Of a stretch of DNA of 64,000 nt, positions 36,061 to 48,097 are shown in pieces; within the stretch, counting starts at the first letter, position 1, and every line of letters begins with the position of its first letter. The notes beneath the pieces are model-generated. The model did not search any database and was not told the DNA's origin. It was given only the letters and a program-made list of their open reading frames with translations. The position numbers and the translations under genes are program-made. The stretch is from Verpa conica. Lineage: Eukaryota; Ascomycota; Pezizomycetes; Pezizales; Morchellaceae. The DNA lies in contig JAUFSD010000008.1 of the NCBI GenBank assembly GCA_033030425.1, forward strand, positions 868,001 through 932,000. The letters are read 5' to 3'.

Positions 36061-39000
36061 AAACTCCCCCTCTCTCTCCATGGCCATGGTAACAGACTGG
36101 GACATACATATTTACATCCACTCTAACCCTTACATGATGACAGCTGAGTAGACATTAACGCCGATAGAAAAAAAAAAAACTTGCGATGCGCCCGCGCACG
36201 GTTTCGGGGCAGCGGGAAAATAAATGACCAATAGTGTAGTGAGGGGATCTATGTAGAAGGAAAAACCCACAGCCGCAGCCCATCCAAAATACCTACTCTA
36301 ACTAGCTAGGTCCTCCTAGATGCGAGTACGTAAAAGAACAGGATTCGGAACATACATTGTGGGGGGGAGTTTTGGGTAGTGTTATTATTTTATTTTTTGG
36401 TTTTGGATGGTGAAGGAGGGGCTTGCATGGAGCACGTGTAGAAATTAGTGGGGGAGTGGGAATGTTGCTGTGTGTGCATGTGTGTGAGTGTGTGTGGGGA
36501 TCTTGAGTCTAGAGGGGGGGGGAGGTTGCGATGTTGCTGGGTTGTTGGTCTTTTACTGTTCTTGGAATGTATTGTTAAGGTGAGGAGTAATATAACTCAT
36601 TCTTTACTCTACTCTACTCTAGTCTAGTCTAGTCTTATCGTATGGAAGTGAGAGAGAGAGGGGGTGGTGGAGAGCGAGATTACCGGATGTCGGGTGATAA
36701 TACTCAGGGTCTCTCTTGTTTTTTTTGTTTTGATTTTGATTTTGGAGATTGTGCCCTAATTTCCAGATGAATCGTACACTTGCATGAATGGAATGTTTTT
36801 TCAAAAGAATACTAAAAGGGGGGAAGAAAACTTGCTTTGGAGCGAGATGAGTCGGTCAGCGGTCAGTCAGTCGCGCTGCGGTGATGATCTGGCTGGCGTG
36901 CCCGCGGTGATGTGGCCGTGCGCGACCACCATCACCCCCCTCCCCGTGTAACGTTCTACGGGCTTGACTGGGGAGTTATTCCGGACTCTTTCTGATTTGC
37001 TACCCCGCCTTTTATTCCGTGGAGCAATACATGCAGCGCGGGGTACATTGCCTACCATTGATTATTTCATCCAATGATCCATCCACTCGGATAGTCTGCT
37101 GTAGATTGAGGCTCACATGTTGCTCTCCGGGAGATACAGGAGGATTTTTCTTCTTTCTTTTTGCCCCTTCTATTTCTCCTAATATCATTCGCGTCATTGG
37201 GTTGGTCGGTTGATGAGCCGGTTCATCTGTGCTGGCAATTGGGTCACGTTTCGATAGCAACGGCTGCTGCGTCTGCTGGTCTTGTTGCCAAGCATCGACG
37301 AACGGTTCCTGCACATGATCTCCAATCAAATATACAGTATTTAAATGTCCGTGCGGCTGTTGTTTCTCTTTTTTTTTTTTTTTTTTTTTTCCTTTCTGTT
37401 CGTTCTTTGCCTTCTGCTCACCTCGCAGGTCTGCTGGAGCAGCTGACAACGCGTACTTTTTACACGTAGTCGGGGCCTAACACCTTCCGCATCAGCTTTT
37501 ACCGAGGAGGTAATAAGATGCGAATTTAATGTACGGGATCGAGTGATCGTTGATGAATAAAATCGGACGACAACCGGGTGATAGGTACATGAAGTAACCA
37601 ACGCCGACGCCCCCTCCCCCTCCCTCTAGAGAACGACAACGACGAGAGAACAGACGTTTGTCTATTACCGGCAGTGCGCTATAGTCAGGTTTGAAAGTTT
37701 GCCTCTAAAAAAATTATAGCACGGTATGTACAAACACAATCTCATCGTGATTACGCAAATGCACAAAAACTTGTGGAAGATAGGGGAAAAAAACATGGCT
37801 GATCGATCCCTTCGCCTTCATTTCATCGATCTTTGTTTTTTTCCCTCCTTCCTCTTCCCACCTTTTTTTTCGCGGTGAAGAGGGGGGGAAACGCTCTGAC
37901 TCTGAAGAGAGAATAGAAAGAAAAAAGCTAGGGCATTATAAGCGACAAAGCGTCACCAAAACAAGTTGCCACTCCCGAAACGAGCAACAATGCGGCTATC
38001 CCGAATATCAATTCGGACGGGGGAACTCTCAGATCGGTCGATTTCACACTGAAGAGGAAGTCTCGGCAGTGCTTCCCTTCAACAAGGATTGATATATAAA
38101 AAAACCAGGACAACGATGCCGGTTGCAAAACAGGGCTATTGCGGTGAAGTTTTCCGCAGGAGAATGGAGGCGTCGAGTGAGATCGTGTGAAGGGGTTATA
38201 TTGCGAGGCTGCAAGCATAGCTCTTAGGGGGGGTTTGCTGCAAGCCTAAGTTGTAAAGATGGAGGCAAGCAGTCTCACTGGAAAAGTGGAATTCTGGACA
38301 AGGATTCCCTGAATCGAGGTCTGGATTCTAAAGTTGCCACTGTGGATGCTCGTGATAGGGGAGGAAGGGGGTTTGTGGTTCCGTTCAACGAGATGCCGAA
38401 GGGTACTACAGCGAAGAGCCGGGACTTATTCCATAGGATACAGTTGGCTTTCCTAGCTGCCACATGTCTCGATTTGTCACTCGGGAAATAAGCCTAGGTT
38501 CTTTGCTCGGTTTAGTCGATCATTCATCGCTGTCCACTGGCCAGGGTCAACGGCTTTCCCCCCAGACCCTGATACACCTTTAACCTTAATCAAAAAGGTT
38601 TCCGTAACTCTGGGAGAAACTCACAACCACAGAAACACCTCAATTCTACGAGAGACTGCCTCGGAGAAAGCATTCGTGGCAAAGCATCGGGGATAACGAT
38701 GGGGAGAGGGGGGGGAGAAAAAAAACCGGAATTTCATCGGCAAAGGCAAATGACAAGCGCTTATTAAAACATAGGACGTTATCAACCTCTCAGGTTTGCA
38801 TATAGCGATGAAGATACACAAGATGCCGACTGACGTCAAACTTCGTCACAATTGTACTACCTATGGTAGGGTTGGGGTTTTGTTTCCGTCTTATGGTTAC
38901 CCTCCTTGGGTGGAAGTTATGGTGTACTCAACCTCAATTATTTTTTTATTCTAGATATGGTAAGAGTTTAGTATGAGAATATTTCTCACTGGGGGGAATT

Positions 39001-42000
39001 TCAGTAAGTGGTTTTTTTATTTTTTAAAAAATTAGGGACTTGGTATGATAAATAAATATATATATCCATAAAAGCCTTTACTTTGTTTGGGGGCTACGTC
39101 CAATGGTTTAGTAAGCGTAAATAAAGTAGTGATTTGAGGAAAGTCTTTCCAAGGGGTAAAAGACCTAGGGTGGTTTTCGGGGTGTTTCGGAATTGGGAAC
39201 TACGTCCTAAGGCTAGAGAACTATCTTTCGTCCGGGTAAATTAAAGAAGGATATTCAAGGCTCGATACCATCACTCGGAAAAATGAAATTGTGGCTTAAT
39301 ATTTAGTCACACGGTGCTCATTATAGGTAAAACTCGGTGAAGATCTCAGGCTCTGAGCTGGAAAGACTTAAACTGGCTCTGATTATCGACTACAATAAAT
39401 AATCTATATTAGAAACTTATTTATCTCTTTTGGGCGTATAGGAGAAGTTCTAATAGGTGTTAAAATCTTGAAATATATTCTGAATAGGTTATATTATATT
39501 TAGTCATGATAAATCACTCGGTTTTACGAGTTGATCTTTGTTGAATGAATGAATGAATGAATTTATCATTTAAGTACATGCAACTGATCTTTGTTGAGGA
39601 TGGTTGATTGATTAACTATATATAATACACGGTGCTTTTGGCTAACGTCTACGAGTTGAACTTTGTTGGGGTGTATTGGCTGATTTTCTATTGACGCTCT
39701 AAAAGAATTTCTACGGCTCCTACATCGTTCGTATTGAGCCGTGACTAGCCTATTGTAGTAGGCTTCAAATAAAAGAGACACTCTAGGCACTACTGGAGTG
39801 ACCCATATAGCTTATCTAAAAGATCTCTAACTTATCAGTTCTAGTTTGTGATTTTTTTTTACTATCCACATTTTGATTACTTTTATGTAGAAGGCTAGAA
39901 AAAGAAGCAGCCTCGTGTTAGAAATAATTCGACTAGGTACTTATTCGCTCGTGGTCTTACCTGTGGAGACTTCTTCTTTAGGGAATTACAGACGTAGGTA
40001 TCTCAGTGATTATGCAATTCAGAAACACGGGTTTTCTTGGCGCGCCTGACACGCCTTATGCAGCATTAGCACTCTAGAACTTTTAGGCCTTGTTTCTACC
40101 CAAGACTGAGTACAGACTCAGATCAGCTGATGTATTCCCCGCACATAGTACCTACATATAACTACATCGGAGTAGGGTCTGCTAAGAGAAAAAAATGTGA
40201 AACGTCTGGTTTGGGGATAAAACAGTATTATGTAGTGAGAATATGTTGATGTCTTAGGCGAGGGGTGATTTTTTACTTACGCCCAGCGTTAAGCGCGGTC
40301 ATATTCTCATTACCATATTTCACTAATTCAAGTTTGTAGTTTCTATTGGCGTCGATGGCCTGGTCGTATATGCTCGAAGTTGGGCGCGAAGGTAACCGAG
40401 TGATTTTCCGTGACACATGAATCATAATTTAATGTAACTCAGTGCTAACTCCCCTTTATTATATCTACTACATTTGTTAGAATTTCGCACAAGATCTCCC
40501 ATTAGTTCCAACCTCGTATTCAATAGACATCTCCAAAACATACCTTTGTCTAGGCAGTATATATTATAAAATGAGTCAAGTATTCAAAGTGTGCTTTTTT
40601 TTATAACTACTATACCCCCCCCCCCCTTTAACAGCTGAGACAAATAAACTATTCTTCGACCTTCCCCTCCTGAGAGTATTACTTTCTTTCGCTCTAATCT
40701 GCCGGTAATTGGGTATGGGAGGTACGCCCCACTGAAACCTTTTTATGTTGACCGGTCAATCCTAATAATAACACATAGATAAGTAGTCTCATGACTAACC
40801 TGATATATTTGCTGTGTAGAAAATATGGGGCTGGGCACGAGATTAATAAAGAAGTATGGAAAGTGGAGCTCGTAATCCCCACAAAAAAGAAAAAAAAAGG
40901 AAAAAAAGAAGGCATAATTACCAAATTTGAAAATACATGCTGTTTCGTAACCTCCTTCCGCAAAGGGATTTCGGCCTAAAATTGGGACAGGGATCTAGGG
41001 GGAGAGGAGAGGGGAGGCAGCCTATGTCTAACGCCGAGAAAAATGGTTCCTTCGCCGGTAGCTCATATAGATTTACGAGGCTATGGACGGGGTTGAATGG
41101 GGCTACGGTAGTATTGAGTGAATATGGCCGGATTTTTTTCAGTTTCTTACTTGGTGTGGGTTTATTTTGGTGTAGTAACTTCTTATTACCGCTGAATAAG
41201 GGCTATTGTCTTCTGCTTTTTTTTATTAATGAGACGGACTATAACGGCAAAAGCCAGCGAGGGGACAAGTCCCGGAGACTGTATTGTAAGGTGGTCAAAC
41301 CTTTCGGCTTGAACTTATAGGGTGTCTAGTCGGCTCCTGCCCTCTATAGAAAATATCCAACAATCAAAAATATTCCCAAAAAATAGACCCTCCGAGAGGG
41401 CTCCGAGAGGAGGAAGGAGGTGGTGGGGGGAGATAAGAAAATCGCTTGGTTATACCAAGTGTATTTGTCGGCCTCGGTATATTGTTTAGGCAGGAGACCG
41501 GAGACCATTTGTGACAAGCGAGGCCTACTGCATGCATCTAATCTGATAAGATTGATTAGAAACGATCTCATAGATAACGGGATTCGATGAATAGTTAGAT
41601 ATTAAGGGCCTGGGGGTGGTGTTGACCGAGAAGGTACCTGCTGTAGAGACTATACAATACTAAAATTCCTCCATGGGCTTTTCATAGTTTTGTCATCCTA
41701 CTTAATGGAAGAGATCTGGATATATATCATGTGGTTATTGAATACACCCACGGAAGCTGAGAATATGGGTCACTTGAGAACCCTAACCCTCGAAATCCCC
41801 GGTTTTGATACTCCAATTAATCTAGTGAGTATCTAGGCCTATCCTCGGAATAGTGCGATCTTACTCGGAATAGCAACTACATAGATCTACATGTTAGCAG
41901 TTCAAGTATAAGTGTACTAGTAATAACATAATTGAATAATTGATTTCCCATCCTACTCCATAAAGATGTAACAAGCACAAAGAATAGGAACAATACAGGC

Positions 42001-42197
42001 AAAATAGAGGGAGTCTGTGAGTGATCGCAAAGAGTGCAAAGGGAAAAAGCAGGATCTACATGTCAATCAACAGACCCAAAACATACCTACCATACACATA
42101 CAAGGCGTGCCCACCCACCTTGACAATAGAAAACGGACAAGAAGTCATCCTCTTTTCTTGTTGTATCATCATTAAATCATATCGATATTCTACCCTC

Positions 42198-43694
42198 TTA
42201 AGCCTCGCTCCCAAACTCTTCTGTCCAGTCATCACTCTTCTTTACATCCTCCTTACTAACCGTCGGCCTGCTACTCTTAATCGCCTTAATAAAATCTTTT
42301 AGGACTAGCGGGGGTTCGAGAAGTGCTTCGGGGTCTACATCCATCCATGTCATTTCCTTCGCACCCGCATCACCAGGACTACAGGGCGTGAGCTTCTCGC
42401 CGACCCTTTTATAATGTGTTGCAGTTTGAATCTTTCGTACGGGTTGCATGAGTGCGTCTTGAACGGCGATGTTGATATCGGAGCCGGTGTAACCCTCAGA
42501 CATTTGTGCAAGGGTTTTAAAGTCTTGTGGGGTAAGGTCGCAGGGGGTAGTGCCAACAGAGAGTTCGAACATTTTCATGCGACCAGGAAGGTCAGGGACT
42601 GCAATGTGGATTCGGCGTTGGAATCTATGTGGTGAATTAGTTATCTGTAAGATTCATGATTCTGGGAAATATCAGCCTACCGTCGCCGAATAGCAGAGTC
42701 TAGTTGCCATGGGATATTTGTAGCTCCAAGGACGAGAACGCCGGAAGTGTCATTTCCTACACCATCCATTTGTACTAGCATTTCTGTTTTTATCCTTCTG
42801 CTGGCTTCACTTTCACCTTCTCCTCTGGTTCCACATAGGGCATCAACTTCATCGATGAAGATGATAGATGGTTTGTTCTCTCGTGCCATTGTGAACAACT
42901 GTTTTACGAGCCTAAATTGTGATATCAATCATTAGTACTTAACCTTCAATGTGGTCTCAATGGAGGAAAAGCTAACCTTTCACTTTCTCCCATCCATTTA
43001 CTAACCAGGTCACTACTCGACACTGAAAAGAAGGTACTGTTCGCCTCTGTTGCCACTGCCTTTGCAAGATAACTCTTTCCCGTTCCCGGTGGTCCATAAA
43101 GCAAAATCCCCTTCCACGGCTTCCTCTTCCCTGTAAAAAGATGGGGAAACTTAATCGGTAAAATAACCGCCTCCTTCAGCGCCTCCTTTGCTCCCTCTAA
43201 CCCTGCAACATCCTCCCACCTAATATTTGGCTTCTCTGTCAGGATCGCCCCCGCTAGCGCACCTCTCAACTTCTTACTCTCCGGGTCCATCGTATCCTCA
43301 TCATCATTCCCCTTGCTCCCACTATTGCTTGTATTACCATTCGCACCGACTTTACTCGGCTTCTTCGCCCCACCTTTAACCTCGTTGAGATGTGACTTGA
43401 GCTTTTCAGCCCGCTCCATGTATTCTCCCACCTTTGCACGGATAGGCTCCTTCATTTTAGGGTTCTTTTCCCATTTGAGCGCAAGCATAAAGCATTCAAG
43501 AGCTTGGTAGTATTGTTGATAAGCGACCTCATAGTTTCCTGCCGTGTCTTCTTCTATAGCCCTTTTAACGATTGTTATGGCTTTCTAGGGACGCGTCAGC
43601 TTAAACCCACTCTCATCCCCCCTCAGCTACTGTGAATCTCTATCCGGTGGCGGGGGAGAGAATAACATACGCCAACAAAGTCGGTATTCGACAT
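42198..43694 (-). CDS. VPS4: Vacuolar protein sorting ATPase VPS4
   Basis: complement(join(42198..42624, 42681..42911, 42977..43584, 43671..43694)), 429 residues, the usual VPS4 length. This AAA ATPase disassembles ESCRT-III at endosomes. An N-terminal MIT domain ([39 protein letters not shown], about 9-75) is followed by a linker and the AAA domain: Walker A GPPGTGKS (172-179), WMGESER pore/sensor region, Walker [13 protein letters not shown] (Asp231, Glu232), arginine fingers in AIRRRFQRRI, then the beta domain ([16 protein letters not shown]) and the C-terminal helix ending [11 protein letters not shown]. First coding exon 24 nt (MSNTDFVG). All introns end TAG. Divergent from prefoldin 6 across 400 bp. 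Confidence 0.97.
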
Positions 43695-44094
43695 GATTGC
43701 AGATATGACAGTACCTCACAACGAACACGAGGGCAAGCTTGAGCTTTATCGCGGAGGTCTGTGGGGGTGTAAAAAATGCGGGGGTGGGGCTTTCGTATTA
43801 TAGCTAGCCTCCGGGAATCTGTCTTGCCACGTTAGCCTGAAATATCATAAGAGGAATTACCCATGATAGGATGGAGGGTTTCATACCGTGGTTGTAGGGA
43901 TGGAGGGAGATGAGAGAAGAAGCAGAGGATGATCAGGGCGAGCTGGATGGCTAGGGGGGGTTTCCCTAGTCGTCGTCGTTGCTTGGGTCTTGGCGTTTCG
44001 GTTTCCTCAGCCCCACGTTTTGTAAGTTGACATAAACCCCACTACGCATACAGAAACACTGTGGTAGCGATTAATCTGTGGCGAATCTTTAACG
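43695..44094. promoter_or_regulatory. Shared divergent promoter region of VPS4 and prefoldin 6
   Basis: 400 bp separate the two ATG codons, which face away from each other, so both promoters must lie here. The sequence is mixed, with a short GTCGTCGTC run (about 43968-43979). No TATA box is obvious. Confidence 0.6.
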
Positions 44095-44697
44095 ATGGCG
44101 AACCCTCAACAGCTTTTACAGGGCCTGACTGATGAGTTCTCGTCTTTGCAAAAAGGTATGCTCTGAGAAACAAGCGGTAGGTGGGGTGGGTGCTAATTGG
44201 TGGTTGTGGACGCAGAATTGAACTCTGTTGTGGAGGCTAGGGAGACACTTGAGAGCCAGCTACAGGAGAATAAATCTGTCCAGAAGGTACTATATATATT
44301 TATGACTCTTGGATTGCTAAGAGTCTTAGGGTTGTGGTTATCGAAGAGTTGCTTGAGAATATATAGCTGATATCTAGCTCTACTAGGAGTTCTCGACCCT
44401 CCAAGACGATGCAAACATCTACAAGCTCATTGGCCCCGTTCTCATAAAGCAGGATAAATCAGAAGCAGTTATGGCTGTAGGAGGGCGACTGGAGTTTATC
44501 GAGGCTGAGATGTGCGCGAGCATTCCACCCAACAGCCTTTTATTTCACATGGTAGCTGACAGGGAGACTTGAGCAGAACACGAACAGAGGAGAAACTAAG
44601 GATCATTCAGGAGAAACAGGAGAGAAAAAAGGTTGAGATCATGCAGCTCCAGAACGCGGTGGCACAGCAGCAGGAGCAGGCTCAAGCTATGCAATAG
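44095..44697 (+). CDS. YKE2: Prefoldin subunit 6
   Basis: join(44095..44155, 44216..44286, 44387..44511, 44577..44697), 125 residues, typical for this beta-class subunit. Prefoldin is a hexameric chaperone that passes nascent actin and tubulin to CCT. The N-terminal coiled coil (QQLLQGLTDEFSSLQKELNSVVEARETLESQLQENKSVQKEF) leads to the beta-hairpin motif DDANIYKLIGPVLIKQDKSEA, then a C-terminal coiled coil (TEEKLRIIQEKQERKKVEIMQLQ). In the last intron the CAG at 44574-44576, 17 nt after branch CTGAC, keeps the frame; the earlier CAG at 44560-44562 would bring an immediate stop. Confidence 0.93.
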
Positions 44698-44827
44698 GTC
44701 ATTTAGAGATGTTCTAGGGTTTGGATAGAATGATATTGATTTGGATCTTCAGGAGTCAGTCCCAGCAACTAAAATCAGACTACACAAAATGTAATATTAT
44801 ACAAAAACTTTTATTCGCCCCAGCCCA

Positions 44828-45887
44828 TTAAGCATTTACATCCTCCTTACTCCTTCTATGTTTCTTCTCCTTCTTCCCCCCTTCTTTGTGGCTCTTGCGT
44901 TTCTTCTTTTTGTGCTCTCTTTCCCCGTCCCCGTTGGATTCTCTCGGCGGGCGGACCTCAATGTCGACGTCCTTCATCTCGACATTCCCATCTTGCTCCA
45001 TCTCCCCCTCAAACCCGATCGGTTTGAACCGCATCCGCAGACCTTCCGGCTGTTCACGTACTGGCTTACTCTTTGGTACCATACCCGCCGTCACCCTATT
45101 GGCCATTGGGTGCGACTCGACCATCTGGAATGACTTTGTGATTTTCTTTCCCGCTGTTTCAAATATTTAGTTAGCTCCTCACACTGCCAAACCCCCGTCC
45201 AAACCTCTCCTCATATCGGCCGTACTGAATTGAAATGGGCATAAATACCTATCCGGTAACCCCCCTTACCATCCCCTACAAACACCTCAACTGCCTCAGC
45301 CTCTTCATCTTTATCCTTAGTCTTCAAGCAATAGCTCCGTCCACTACTCGTTTGTAGAATCGGTAGACCCTCCGCAATGTCCGCTGGGTTTATAAGATCG
45401 AGCTTACTCAGGGGCGCAGCGTACGGCGTAGTAATAAACCACAGTTCTTTCCCGTTTAAGTTTTTCGCTGAGAACGGATTGTGCGAGGAGCTACCGGGTG
45501 GAATTATTTTGAATGAAGGAGGAGGCTTGTATTTATAATTATAGGTCTTTTCTCTGACACCCAGAAAGACGTTAGTAGCTGCTAGTGTACAAATGATACA
45601 GAGAGGACGAACGAGGACTTGGGGTCATCTTCAGAGTCCTCTTCACTCTCACTCCCACTTTCGCTCGTTTCCTCGGTTGAGCTTTTTTCCGTTGTCACTG
45701 CTTCTGTAGTCTCCTCTGTAGTCTCCTCTAAATACTCATCTTCAGAGTCCTCATCTGAACTCTCGACGACCTTCTCCTCCGACCTTGAAGACTTTTTGGC
45801 TGGTTGTTTTTTCGACACTGTCTTTGACTTGTCTGTTGGTTTTGCGGCGGGTTTCTTAGATTTTTTTTTTGTGTCGGCCGTAGGCAT
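44828..45887 (-). CDS. RPA34: DNA-directed RNA polymerase I subunit RPA34
   Basis: complement(join(44828..45153, 45270..45546, 45600..45887)), 296 residues. With A49 it forms the TFIIF-like module of Pol I for rRNA synthesis. The N-terminus is Lys-rich then acidic Ser/Glu-rich. The middle carries PPPSFKIIPPGSS, NLNGKELWFITTPYAAPLSKL and GRSYCLK, matching the dimerisation domain. The C-terminus has RFKPIGFEGEM and a Lys/His/Arg-rich nucleolar-type tail (EHKKKKRKSHKEGGKKEKKHRR). Intron 1 is assigned a GTATCA donor and AAAAG acceptor because the nearer CAG breaks frame; this junction is the least certain. Intron 2 (116 nt) joins in phase 1. Only 130 bp separate its end from the prefoldin gene end (convergent). 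Confidence 0.85.
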
Positions 45888-48097
45888 CTTGAATTGCGGG
45901 GGAGGGGGAGTGGGTGTTTTGGTGCTGTTCTCCGGGGGTGCGCGCTCTCGAATGAATGTTTGAGTTGAGGTCTGGGGGGGGGGTGGAAAAGTTCGCCAAG
46001 AGAAAAAAGGTCGCGACGGAGAGAGCCGGGGGAGAGGCTAGACTACATTGGGTTGGCGGGGAGAGAGATGGGTAATTGGATGGTGATGGGTGATTACAAC
46101 TTCGATTTTGGATGAGACGTTATTTTATTTTATTCTTTTTTATTTCATCAACTAACATTCGCTTTTATGAGAAGTCACATGTAGGTACGCCATCATGGTT
46201 AATAAGATGTGCTAAAAGCACAGGAATAGCCCTGGCCTCTCTAGAGACATTGTGATTGAAGAGGTACCCGAAAGTCTATAGTCGTCATCTTGTGGACTCA
46301 GGTTTTCATAATTTATTTCTTTTTCTTCTCTGAATCCGGTTCCCCGTTAAAAGAGCACTTGGGTTTTAGAGGAGGGGATTTAATTATAGCCCTGGGTGTT
46401 TAATTGGGCGTGCGCCATCTATTTTGGTATATTATGACAACAACTTTTCAGATACGGGAAATTAGTGGTGCACAAGCGATGATAGAGTGTTAGAGACCTC
46501 TGGAGACCAGTACTTGACATCGGGGCAGATGCTCTTCAAGTATGAAGTGCAAATGGCGTTGGGTGGTGATTGTGAGGATAGATTGTGGGGTATTGTACGT
46601 ATCTACGTATACAGACGGAAGTTATCTGGGTCCTGTGGACGTGGCATCATTTCGTATTGCTCTCCTTGATTTACCAAAGAAAACATATCAGACTATTAAG
46701 GCCCTTTCACCAATAGCCCACAGTCCCACACCTACACTTTTCCCCTGATTCACCCCCTCCCGTCTAGTGCTGGCCGACCTTTCACATCATAAGTTTGTGA
46801 TAATTAGTGTAGGTGAACCGGCGTAGCTATTTTCCGATCGTAGCACACGAACGGCATTCACCCCATGAGAACCAGAGGAGATCCGAGGCATACATTTGGT
46901 ACGTACTCCTATACAGATATACAGCATTTAGATTGGCTCGAGGCTTAGGCGCTAGAACTACCGATAATGTACCCTATGCGCGGTGTGGTGTTACAAGTCA
47001 CAGGGTGGCTTTTCTCTAGGGTTCCTGTCCACCTGTCGTGTGGGCGAGTGAGTTTCCATGATGAAAGAGACATACATTGTTGCGATGCCGGCTACTGATT
47101 GATAGCTACTATTAATAGTCTTGGACCAGGTACCGGGTCTTACTTCCCACTTTATTGATTTAAGAATACTGGCTACGCATTGTATGTTATCAGGTGTCCC
47201 GAGATCAAGATGGGTTTCCCCTCTCACTCCCCTTCCACTCCCATTCAACCGAGGCCAACCCCTAGACAGTAGTGACAGCCTGCTATCGGTTCTTACCGTT
47301 TCGTTCTCGCTGTTCGAGGCCCTTTCTACATAGCCTCCCTTTACTTGGCTTGTGCTTTTATACAAAAGCTCTAAAACGCTTCTGCCTACCTCGCTAAGGG
47401 GGACAAGAAGAGTCCAGCCTTATTCCACAGCAGAATGTTTCGGCTGTGGCTTACTCCAGGACTTCAACGGGCGGGACCGTATCACACTGTGATCCGTGTG
47501 CTTGAATCGAGTTTACTTTAGTGCTACGTTACCCATGATTGGTAGGTGTGGTGTATATAGCTGGTGTAGCACAAGAAACGTGGTAGGCACACATTAAGAA
47601 TCAACCCCGACGCATCTTCTGCAACAGGGAATTATGACAAAGTAAGATAACCAATTAAGAACTGGGGTTAAGTGTCTGTGGGGTATCATGGCCTAGGTTA
47701 CTTACATGTACGTTTCGTATTTGCACCCACTTACTCGCCGCGATTTCTCGGGGCTGATTCATTTATTACTCTAGAGCCTAAAGGGTACTACACCTCTAGC
47801 TCTAGACAAGGGCCGATGCAATTGGTCCTATAGCATGAATTTCATAGCCTCTACAAGGCTACTATAATACATGGATATGGCTAGTCGAGCTTTAACAGTT
47901 TCCATTTTTGTGCGATAAGGGTGGGGAAACGTTGCTTGTATGGCGGGGAGGGAGTAACAATAAGTACCAGTGATTCAGGTGTCACATCCACATCGTTTGG
48001 GTTATAATTATTAGTTGATGCCCACCACCCCCACAGAGGAAACTTAAGCAATTGTGACCGAGTCTATCGACAACTACTCCATAAAAACTCTACCACG
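45888..48097. other. Spacer between RPA34 and the permease
   Basis: No gene recognised. A GATGAG hexamer (46111-46116), reminiscent of the PAC element of ribosome-biogenesis genes, lies about 225 nt upstream of the RPA34 start. Frames at 46487-47365 have no domain or splice context. Confidence 0.4.

Larger units (their letters stand above)
34973..42197. other. 7.2-kb interval without a recognised gene
   Basis: The first kilobase is T-rich and probably the LST7 3' UTR and terminator. The rest is AT-rich or simple-repeat DNA: a purine tandem at 35484-35520, (CA)n at 36042-36060, a T-run at about 37369-37391, and four GAAT/TTCA units near 39542-39562. No domain-bearing ORF, tRNA or clear transposon end was found. 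Confidence 0.5.

Noticed and set aside
44512..44562. Earlier CAG acceptor in the last prefoldin 6 intron
   Set aside because: Gives a stop codon two codons later; the CAG at 44574-44576 keeps the family coiled coil.
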